Assembly (NCBI GenBank): GCA_900539655.1
Contig: UQCR01000183.1
Location: 1-8,630 of the forward strand
Length of the DNA: 8,630 bases
Source of the DNA: an uncultured Robinsoniella sp.
GTDB lineage: Bacteria; Bacillota; Clostridia; Lachnospirales; Lachnospiraceae
Direction of reading: 5' to 3'
A program made the position numbers and the translations under genes. How positions within the stretch are numbered: the stretch's first letter is position 1; each line of letters begins with the position of its first letter. The notes beneath the pieces are model-generated. The model was given only the letters and a program-made list of their open reading frames with translations. It did no database searches and was not told the origin of the DNA. Positions 1-5,587 of this stretch are shown one piece after another.

Positions 1-166
1 TAAACCCCAATATAATGCATTTAATAGAACATTACAAAACGTTCGCTGTAGTACTTGAGCATGTTTGAAAATTCAATCCTGCCATCTGCAAGCCCAGAGC
101 ATGTCAGAAAGCAATTTCAAGACACTACATCTATCTGGATAGCGTCCCTTCCTCAGCTAATCCCAT
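1..166. other. Left-edge non-coding stretch downstream of the acid sugar kinase
   Basis: No complete gene is visible. About 20 nt past the kinase stop, 121-127 and 140-146 can form a 7-bp stem (one G-U pair when read on the minus strand) around a 12-nt loop. It is followed only by a weak, interrupted T-rich stretch, so I do not call it a terminator with confidence. Further left, the minus strand is open from about 116 to a TAA at 21-23 and ends in a plausible-looking peptide tail (SGLADGRIEFSNMLKYY and a few more residues). It has no good start or ribosome binding site, so it could be a decayed gene end or chance. Nothing else is supported. Confidence 0.4.
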
Positions 167-1612
167 TTAACATATCTCTTCTACAATATCCCGCAATGTA
201 TTTACTTCCCCCACATTTCCGGGGAAGATAATATATGGCGTATTGGGAAATTTACTTTCTTCGCCAGTCAGCCATACCGGGATTCCTTTTTTGATCTGCC
301 CCATTACCAATGCTTTTTTAACCTGAAGTCCTTTTGTGCCCACATCGCTGGACGTAATACCGCCTTTGGCAATGATAAAACGAGGCTTTACGGTGAGAAG
401 ACGGATGATACTGGTGAGGGCATCGGAGATGTGAACGGATGCCATAAGGATTTCATCTTTGTCTGCGGTATCAGGCACCAGAAGCCTGCGGCTGGTGTAG
501 ATGATTACAGTTTTGTTGGATCGGATCAGTGCTTCTGCCTGTTCCAGGATACGCTGTACCTCTGCCTTTAATCCTCCATCCTGAAAATAAGAATTAACAT
601 TAAATTCCAGGAAAGTCAGCTTTTTTCTGGATTCCAGCAGGGCGTTTAACTGGTCGGTTGTCTTCTTGACGTGAGATCCAATAATGACAATTCCGCCTTT
701 ATCTTCCTTATCGGCTATGAGATCTTTCTGGGAAAGCAGAGGCACATCAGTTATCTGTCCCAACACCTTTGGCAGAGCGGCGGCACTTCTTGCTATAAAA
801 TTTTTGCCCTGCCTGAGAGCGCGTATCAGGCAGATACAGAATATCTTGATGTCTATGTAATCAATGGCATTTACGATAATTTTGGCAAAGCCGGAGGCAG
901 ACATCAGTTTATCTGTAATGCTGTTAAGCTTAAGTGATCTTAATTCTTCCAATGAAATGGTGATGCAGTCTTCTTTGCGGAATCTTCCTTCACTTTTTTC
1001 TTCCACGTATTCCGTCAGATCGGAAGAGGAATAGCCGAAAGTCTTATCTTTGGAAAATTCGGTATTTCCGGCTGGAATCAGGAAGCCGCCTTCTTTTACA
1101 TAGTGGATATTGTTGAGGGTGTATCGTCCGCCCTCTTTGAAAAAGGGACAGATAATTTCCCCGTCTGTAGGAATGTGGCAGTCTGTCTCCAGTGTGTCTT
1201 TTAAAACTTCTGTTTCCAGCGGATAGTGCCCACGCAGGGTAGAATCGCCCCGGGAAATCAGAAAAAATCCCTGTCCGCTTTCTATAGATGTTTTACCGAT
1301 ACGACGGGCAATCTGTGTATGTACCCGGATGGTTTGTTCCCTGAAAAAACTACGGGAGTTTGTTAACAGGAAAAACATATCTTCTTTGGATGCAAAAGCC
1401 TGATTTATGGTAGACTCTTCCCAGTCCGTATAGACATATACGTCATGAACAGTCTGGATGCCGGTTGGATCATCATCCAGAACTACTATTTTTTTATGAA
1501 AATCCTGGTATTCCGACCGCAGCATGAGGTCGATATGTTCAGTATCTACAGAAGGGTATTTGTCCAGTACATCTAAGGTTAAGGCCCCTGTAGGTTGCGC
1601 ATTAAGTTTCAT
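167..1612 (-). CDS. Four-carbon acid sugar kinase family protein (DUF1537)
   Basis: A cytoplasmic ATP-dependent kinase of the family that phosphorylates tetronic-type acids such as threonate, erythronate or 3-oxo-tetronate. The exact substrate cannot be read from sequence. The 481-residue protein has the two-domain DUF1537 layout. The N-terminal substrate domain shows DDDPTG (about 46-51), TNSR (84-87) and SRGDSTLRGHYP (120-131). The C-terminal nucleotide domain shows GSHVKKTTDQL (about 312), AKGGITSSDVG (415-425) and FPGNVG (463-468). The length is normal for the family. I start at the ATG at 1612 rather than 1621 because AAAGGAG (1628-1622) abuts the 1621 ATG with no spacer but lies 9 nt before the 1612 ATG. 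It is the last gene of the minus-strand operon, 30 nt after the GntR gene. Family members usually sit with a dehydrogenase, decarboxylase or isomerase, and none is visible here. The family call is firm and the substrate is unknown. Confidence 0.92.
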   Translation of the reverse strand: MKLNAQPTGALTLDVLDKYPSVDTEHIDLMLRSEYQDFHKKIVVLDDDPTGIQTVHDVYVYTDWEESTINQAFASKEDMFFLLTNSRSFFREQTIRVHTQIARRIGKTSIESGQGFFLISRGDSTLRGHYPLETEVLKDTLETDCHIPTDGEIICPFFKEGGRYTLNNIHYVKEGGFLIPAGNTEFSKDKTFGYSSSDLTEYVEEKSEGRFRKEDCITISLEELRSLKLNSITDKLMSASGFAKIIVNAIDYIDIKIFCICLIRALRQGKNFIARSAAALPKVLGQITDVPLLSQKDLIADKEDKGGIVIIGSHVKKTTDQLNALLESRKKLTFLEFNVNSYFQDGGLKAEVQRILEQAEALIRSNKTVIIYTSRRLLVPDTADKDEILMASVHISDALTSIIRLLTVKPRFIIAKGGITSSDVGTKGLQVKKALVMGQIKKGIPVWLTGEESKFPNTPYIIFPGNVGEVNTLRDIVEEIC

Positions 1613-1621
1613 AGATAACAT

Positions 1622-1628
1622 CTCCTTT
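1622..1628 (-). promoter_or_regulatory. Ribosome binding site that decides the kinase start
   Basis: On the minus strand AAAGGAG runs directly into the upstream ATG at 1621, leaving no room for initiation there. The next in-frame ATG, at 1612, has a 9-nt spacer, so initiation at 1612 is preferred and the annotated protein loses three N-terminal residues. Confidence 0.7.
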
Positions 1629-1642
1629 GAATTAGAGCGGGT

Positions 1643-2371
1643 TTAAATTACCTGTTTCCAAAATTTATAATGATCGTTAATGGTCTGTTCGATTCCGGTA
1701 AAATCTTTCCTGGAAATCATGGTTAGCATTTCAGTATGAAGTCGGATAAAATCATCGGTATCATTTTCCGCTAAGACCATTTTTACAGCATTTTTCCGGG
1801 AAGGTATGGTTATACGGTCCACATAGGTATACATGCTGAGCAGCAGCTGATTTTGGGAGGCATTTGTCAGTGCCATATGAAAATCAATGTCTGCATTTAA
1901 GACGGTCTCAATATCCTTATCTTTTTTGGAAACGGCATTTATCAGGTTTTCCAGGCAGCCTTCTATATGGGCAATCTGCTCCGGGGTAATGGTGTGCATA
2001 ATTTGCTGCATAATACCGATATCCAGCACTTTTCGAAGCTGGATAATTTCATCCGATGAATTCTTCTCAAGTAGAATACCATAGAGCATAGGATCCAGCA
2101 TCTTCTGGCTGTACCGGTCATTTACGAAGGTACCGTCGGGGCGTTTGATATAGACTACGCCGTAAGCTTCCAGGATTTTGATTGCTTCCCGGATGGAGTT
2201 GCGCCCTACCTCAAAGGTGGCGCAGAGGCTGGCTTCCGTAGGCAGCTTATCTCCGGGTTTTAATTCTCCATTTATAATGGCATCGGTAATTTGATTTACG
2301 ATCCGGCTGACAATTGATTTGTTTTGCAAAGATCTCGAAAGGATAGGTGTGTCAGTTTTTGATTGGGCCAT
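1643..2371 (-). CDS. GntR family transcriptional regulator, FadR subfamily with FCD domain
   Basis: A one-component DNA-binding regulator of 242 residues. Residues about 19-85 form a GntR winged helix: an AIINGELKPGDKLPTE segment, then the VGRNSIREAIKILEAYG recognition region, then the wing with KRPDGTFV. Residues about 107-235 form an all-helical FCD ligand domain. The residues that bind metal and organic-acid ligands in this family appear intact: Asp161 and His165 (ADIDFH), His212 (RLHTEM) and His234 (NDHYKFW). FCD regulators commonly sense carboxylic acids or sugar acids, which fits the acid sugar kinase gene 30 nt downstream. The start at 2371 has a strong AGGAGG site a few bases upstream. 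Its place between the hydrolase and kinase genes suggests local autoregulation. The palindrome at 4453-4469 is the best candidate operator (inference). Confidence 0.93.
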   Translation of the reverse strand: MAQSKTDTPILSRSLQNKSIVSRIVNQITDAIINGELKPGDKLPTEASLCATFEVGRNSIREAIKILEAYGVVYIKRPDGTFVNDRYSQKMLDPMLYGILLEKNSSDEIIQLRKVLDIGIMQQIMHTITPEQIAHIEGCLENLINAVSKKDKDIETVLNADIDFHMALTNASQNQLLLSMYTYVDRITIPSRKNAVKMVLAENDTDDFIRLHTEMLTMISRKDFTGIEQTINDHYKFWKQVI

Positions 2372-2403
2372 AAAGGCACCTCCTTTTCTGGGGTGGTTGA
2401 GCA

Positions 2404-2423
2404 GCGTATCTTTCGGGATACGC
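2404..2423 (-). other. Intercistronic hairpin between hydrolase and GntR genes
   Basis: GCGTATC (2404-2410) and GATACGC (2417-2423) form a perfect 7-bp stem with a 6-nt loop, starting right after the TAG stop of the hydrolase gene. No T-run follows on the minus strand; the sequence goes straight into the GntR ribosome binding site. It is therefore more likely an mRNA-stabilising or processing hairpin, or a weak attenuator, than a full terminator. Confidence 0.5.
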
Positions 2424-4400
2424 CTATTTATAAGCCACGGGCATCCAGATCTTCATTTCACCAAACCCCCTGTTGTCCCATGCAAAGTATGGAATCAGGC
2501 GGATTTTGGTCGTGGACATTCCGTGATAACGCAGGGTCTGGTAAAGGGAATCACGGTTGTATTCTTCTCTGTTAATGTGGTATACATCACCTTCCAGTGC
2601 GGCAAGGTCCCTGCCGCCTATGGTATATGCAACCGGAGTGAATTCTGCATCCAGTTTCCATAAAAGGTCATCTAAAGTTTCTACATCTGCATCCGGGCTT
2701 TCAATACAGTATACCAGAGGTCCGCGCTCAAGTGCAGCCTGATTATTCGTTTCTTCCACCAGCGCATGCGCAGTAGATAAACGTGCAGGCATATCAAATG
2801 AAACTGTTACATCGGTTACAGTGTCTGGGTTGATACAAATCTTCTTATACGTCTGGCTGTCATTTTGGGTAAGGCAGATGGTCGTCTCACCGCCAACGGT
2901 AATAGTTCCCTTTTCTACCCAGCCCGGAATGCGGACATTTAGATAGATTGGTGTTTTGTGATCCGGGGACGCATATTTTAAGTCATCAATGTGAAAGGAT
3001 ATATTTCCGTCATAAGGATAGTTCGTATCCTGGATTAGCGTAAAGGATGCGCCGCAGGGAAGTTCTATTTCTGAGCGGCTGGCGCCATACATACCCATCC
3101 AAAGCGTATCTTCGGAAACGGCGTATGCATATTCACTGGACTGTGCAATGGTTCGGGCAAGGTTCGGAGGACAGCAGTAGCTTAAAATGTACTCACTTCT
3201 TTCCAGCGGCCAGATTAATTCGTAGTCCAGCTTCTTTGCCCTGCGCAGCATGTTTTCATAAAAGTATTTCTTGCCATCCATGCTGACAGCAGCCAGGTTG
3301 ACATTCAGCATGGTGCGTTCGATAATATCAAAATATTCAGCCTTGGGGTCTGTCTGGAACATACGGTAAGCCCAGAAAACGCTTCCAATTGAAGCACAGG
3401 TCTCGTTGTATGCTGTAATATTGGGAAGCTGGTATTCGTATCCGTAAGCCTGATGGATTTTCTGGTCAATGAAAAAGTTGCCGTAGGGTGAGGTTCCGTT
3501 ATAGAGGGCACCACAGCCTCCAGTGATATAAATCTTTTTGTCAATCAGATTGCGCCACACTTTATCCAGCATATCTTTATAATCTGATTCGCCGGTTTCT
3601 GCATACAGGTCGGCAACGCCTGCGTAGAGATAATTGGAACGCACTGCATGTCCTAAAATCTTATCGTGTTGTTTTAGGGGGATGCGATCCTGGTTATCAT
3701 CGGTACCATCTTTAACAGAGTCACGTAACTCAATAGCAAGCTTTGCAAGCTCCAGATATTTTTTGTCGCCTGTTGTCCGGTACATTTCAATGAGGCCCAT
3801 GTAGTGGGAAGGGCATACAGCAGTCTGCACTTCCCCGTTTTTAGCATTGTCCTGATACATCTGGTCAAGGTATACGGCGGCTTTTTCTGCAATTGCAAGA
3901 AAGTTTACTTTGCCTGTGATCCGCTTGTAAAGGCATGCAGCAGTAAACAGATGCCCAAAGTTATATACTTCAAAATCATTGATATCACCTAACCGGGCAA
4001 TTCCGTTATTCTGCCGTTCTCCTAAAATCTGCTTGGTGGAAATATATCCGTCTTCCAGCTGGGCACGTCCAATAAGGTCAATATACTCATCCAGCTGGTC
4101 TAAGAGCTGCTGGTTCCCATTTTTGGCTGCACTGTACATTGCAGATTCCATCCACTTGTAAAAGTCTCCGTCTCCAAAATTGGTTCCGTCAAAGGATCCT
4201 TCGGCCTCTCCGGCACAAATGCGGAAGTTCTCTACAACATGGCTGATATCCTTAGCTTCAAACATGCTTTGTAAATGGGGAACGGTTTCACTGGCACAGG
4301 TGTGAAAAGCATCTGCCCAGAAGCCTTTTGTCCAGTTAACGGCATTCCAGGGGAGTGGAGAAACTTTTGAAAAAGGGGATTTTGTTGTATTTGTCAGCAT
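2424..4400 (-). CDS. GH127-type glycoside hydrolase (beta-L-arabinofuranosidase-like, DUF1680)
   Basis: A 658-residue hydrolase, the length I recall for the characterised GH127 enzyme HypBA1 of Bifidobacterium longum. No signal peptide or membrane segment is seen, so it should be cytoplasmic and act on imported oligosaccharides or glycosides. Family landmarks in order: FWAD (27-30), DGDFYKW (77-83), QLEDGYIST (114-122), EVYNFGHLFTAACLY (144-158), YITGGCGALY (291-300), NETCASIG (332-339) and YCCPPNLAR (408-416). The expected zinc set is present: Glu333, Cys335, Cys409 and Cys410, with Cys409 matching the catalytic nucleophile. The position matching the general acid/base glutamate, 16 residues before Glu333, is Gln317, within HQAYGYEYQLPN. 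This suggests a divergent subgroup or a different substrate; GH127 also includes an aceric acid hydrolase. GAGG lies 7 nt before the ATG. It is the first gene of the hydrolase-GntR-kinase operon. Confidence 0.92.
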   Translation of the reverse strand: MLTNTTKSPFSKVSPLPWNAVNWTKGFWADAFHTCASETVPHLQSMFEAKDISHVVENFRICAGEAEGSFDGTNFGDGDFYKWMESAMYSAAKNGNQQLLDQLDEYIDLIGRAQLEDGYISTKQILGERQNNGIARLGDINDFEVYNFGHLFTAACLYKRITGKVNFLAIAEKAAVYLDQMYQDNAKNGEVQTAVCPSHYMGLIEMYRTTGDKKYLELAKLAIELRDSVKDGTDDNQDRIPLKQHDKILGHAVRSNYLYAGVADLYAETGESDYKDMLDKVWRNLIDKKIYITGGCGALYNGTSPYGNFFIDQKIHQAYGYEYQLPNITAYNETCASIGSVFWAYRMFQTDPKAEYFDIIERTMLNVNLAAVSMDGKKYFYENMLRRAKKLDYELIWPLERSEYILSYCCPPNLARTIAQSSEYAYAVSEDTLWMGMYGASRSEIELPCGASFTLIQDTNYPYDGNISFHIDDLKYASPDHKTPIYLNVRIPGWVEKGTITVGGETTICLTQNDSQTYKKICINPDTVTDVTVSFDMPARLSTAHALVEETNNQAALERGPLVYCIESPDADVETLDDLLWKLDAEFTPVAYTIGGRDLAALEGDVYHINREEYNRDSLYQTLRYHGMSTTKIRLIPYFAWDNRGFGEMKIWMPVAYK

Positions 4401-4438
4401 GATAAAACCTCGCTTTCCATCTTAATTATTCTTTTTAA

Positions 4439-4469
4439 TTTATATTTTCTTCTTGTGTATCATACACAA
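4439..4469 (-). promoter_or_regulatory. Putative promoter of the hydrolase operon
   Basis: On the minus strand TATAAA (4444-4439) lies about 38 nt before the hydrolase ATG. TTGTGT (4469-4464) is a possible -35 with a long 19-nt spacer, so the -35 match is imperfect. The palindromic operator candidate covers the -35 position, which is what a repressor site would look like. Confidence 0.4.
4453..4469. promoter_or_regulatory. Perfect 17-bp palindrome, candidate GntR/FCD operator
   Basis: TTGTGTATCATACACAA is an exact inverted repeat of two 8-bp arms around one central base. It resembles the TTGTATAC-type operators known for FCD-containing GntR regulators. It lies 53-69 nt upstream of the hydrolase start, next to a -10-like box, in an operon that itself encodes an FCD regulator. 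Binding by that regulator is inference. Confidence 0.6.
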
Positions 4470-4582
4470 AGTTGTCGTATGCCCATGGAGAACATCTTGA
4501 CGAAGGGACTTTTCATTTGTTATTTAACGTACACTGGGGAGATCTGCTGTAAATTTATGGTTCATTTCAGAACCGCAATAAT

Positions 4583-5257
4583 TTATTCTATCAAACCCTT
4601 CATCCGCAGTGCCTCTTTTAAAGCTGCCGCACCGTAACGGGGACTGGAAACCACTGGTTTTCCGTATGTATTTGCAATTAGTTCTTCGCAGTAAGCCATA
4701 GAACCCTGGCATAAGAGAATGATATCCACATCCTGGCAGATTTCACCTGCTTTTTTCAGCAGAAGTTCTTTAAACTGTTCCTGATTAAGCCCGAATGCGC
4801 CATCGATTAAACCGTCTGTTAGTGTTACGGGCTTGCCGATTTCCCTGGCAACGCGCAGAATTGTATTTTTGGTTGGCTCTAAAGTAGTGGGGAGCGTAGC
4901 CAGTACCCCGATGCGGGAACCTCTGCGGGCTGCATCACGGCACATCTCCTCATCCACCCGCACAATAGGGACACCGATGTATTTTCCCATATCCTGGACA
5001 CAGTCGGCAGCTTCTCCCACAGAGGAGCAGATATTTAGAACGGCATCTGCGCCGTCCTGTACTGCTTTTAAGAACAGAGTGATCAGTCTGGCAGCGGCAT
5101 TTGCAGTCACATATCCGTGATCTCTGGTCTCGGAGAGAATCGTAGGGTCATCATAGCTCAGAAGTACGGCATCCTCTCCCAGCTGGCATTTTACTTCACG
5201 CTCAACCAATTCAATTAATTCCGGTGTGGTACTTGTATACACTAATCCTATTTTCAT
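4583..5257 (-). CDS. Asp/Glu racemase superfamily protein
   Basis: A cytoplasmic protein of 224 residues with the two-lobed racemase-like fold. It begins MKIGLVYTSTTPEL and carries the two expected active-site cysteines, one per lobe: Cys77 in LNICSSVGEA and Cys183 in LLCQGSMAY. Both sit in normal positions for cofactor-independent racemases or epimerases and related isomerases and decarboxylases. The substrate is unknown; amino acid, hydantoin or hydroxy-acid substrates are all possible. A longer reading from 5371 is unlikely because the extra 38 residues would start upstream of a consensus TATAAT box and run through a perfect hairpin. Between the adjacent ATGs at 5260 and 5257, the weak AGG (5267-5265) is better spaced (7 nt) for 5257. 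It lies 182 nt upstream of the hydrolase gene on the same strand, and no clear terminator separates them. Confidence 0.82.
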   Translation of the reverse strand: MKIGLVYTSTTPELIELVEREVKCQLGEDAVLLSYDDPTILSETRDHGYVTANAAARLITLFLKAVQDGADAVLNICSSVGEAADCVQDMGKYIGVPIVRVDEEMCRDAARRGSRIGVLATLPTTLEPTKNTILRVAREIGKPVTLTDGLIDGAFGLNQEQFKELLLKKAGEICQDVDIILLCQGSMAYCEELIANTYGKPVVSSPRYGAAALKEALRMKGLIE

Positions 5258-5270
5258 CATAATACCTGTT

Positions 5271-5298
5271 GAATATTGCAGGGCTGGCTGCAATATTC
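5271..5298. promoter_or_regulatory. Perfect 11-bp hairpin in the racemase 5' leader
   Basis: GAATATTGCAG (5271-5281) and CTGCAATATTC (5288-5298) are exact inverted repeats around a 6-nt loop. In the minus-strand transcript the stem ends 10 nt before the start codons and 3 nt before the only AGG ribosome binding motif. No T-run follows in either direction, so it is not a terminator. It could control translation or mRNA stability, or be a protein-binding dyad. Confidence 0.6.
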
Positions 5299-5342
5299 CA
5301 TCCTTTCTATCTATAATTCTGTTACCTGTTTTCTGTAACTGT

Positions 5343-5392
5343 CTGTTAACAGTTCTCTTAATTATATCCAACGTTCAACGTAGGATGTTGGA
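5343..5392 (-). promoter_or_regulatory. Racemase promoter with overlapping dyads
   Basis: On the minus strand a perfect TATAAT (5366-5361) lies about 100 nt before the racemase start. No good -35 is seen at normal spacing. Instead, TTCCAAC/GTTGGA arms (inverted repeat TCCAAC 5367-5372 and GTTGGA 5387-5392) and a tandem ACGTTGA-ACGTTGG repeat fill the spacer and -35 area. A 10-bp palindrome CTGTTAACAG (5343-5352) falls at the likely transcription start. The arrangement suggests a regulated promoter, possibly activator-dependent. Confidence 0.5.
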
Positions 5393-5424
5393 ATGTAACT
5401 TTATATTCTCATAAATTAGGGGAT

Positions 5425-5452
5425 TTGTAAAGATAGAAATAGTGCATAAAAT
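5425..5452 (+). promoter_or_regulatory. Putative promoter of the sensor kinase-regulator operon
   Basis: TTGTAA (5425-5430) and TAAAAT (5447-5452) are separated by 16 nt, matching four and five of six sigma-A consensus bases. This leaves a leader of about 125 nt before the kinase ATG. A weaker alternative is TTGGCA at 5503-5508 with a poor -10. Confidence 0.4.
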
Positions 5453-5554
5453 AATAATGTAAATTTGTAAGTATTGTACAAGATAACTTCAGAAAGAAGA
5501 AATTGGCATTGTAAGACCGAAGAGATTAGTGTATTTTAAAGAAGGAGTATCTGA

Positions 5555-5587
5555 TTGAAATGGAATAGAGTGAGGATATACATATGA
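5555..5587 (+). CDS. Possible 10-residue leader peptide overlapping the kinase start
   Basis: A strong AAGGAG (5542-5547) sits 7 nt before a TTG. Reading from it gives a 10-codon frame (MKWNRVRIYI) ending in a TGA at 5585-5587 that overlaps the kinase ATG (ATGA overlap). This could couple translation of the kinase to upstream ribosomes. The kinase also has its own GAGG 8 nt upstream of its ATG, so the leader may not be used. Low confidence as a real gene. Confidence 0.22.
   Translation: MKWNRVRIYI

Noticed and set aside
61..231. Plus-strand open frame starting MFENSILPSASPEH at the left edge
   Set aside because: No ribosome binding site or recognisable family, and its second half runs antisense into the kinase gene's 3' end.
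671..937. 88-residue plus-strand open frame inside the kinase gene
   Set aside because: It is a shadow of the conserved DUF1537 reading frame on the other strand.
2319..2663. 114-residue plus-strand open frame across the hydrolase/GntR junction
   Set aside because: It is antisense to two well-supported genes and shows no ribosome binding site or family motif.
4497..4525. Plus-strand TTGACG with a TTATTT 17 nt downstream, as a promoter antisense to the racemase gene
   Set aside because: The -10 match is poor and no gene or RNA structure follows in that direction.
5258..5371. N-terminal extension of the racemase-like protein
   Set aside because: The extension starts upstream of the TATAAT box, crosses a perfect hairpin and adds residues before the normal first beta strand (MKIGLVYTST).
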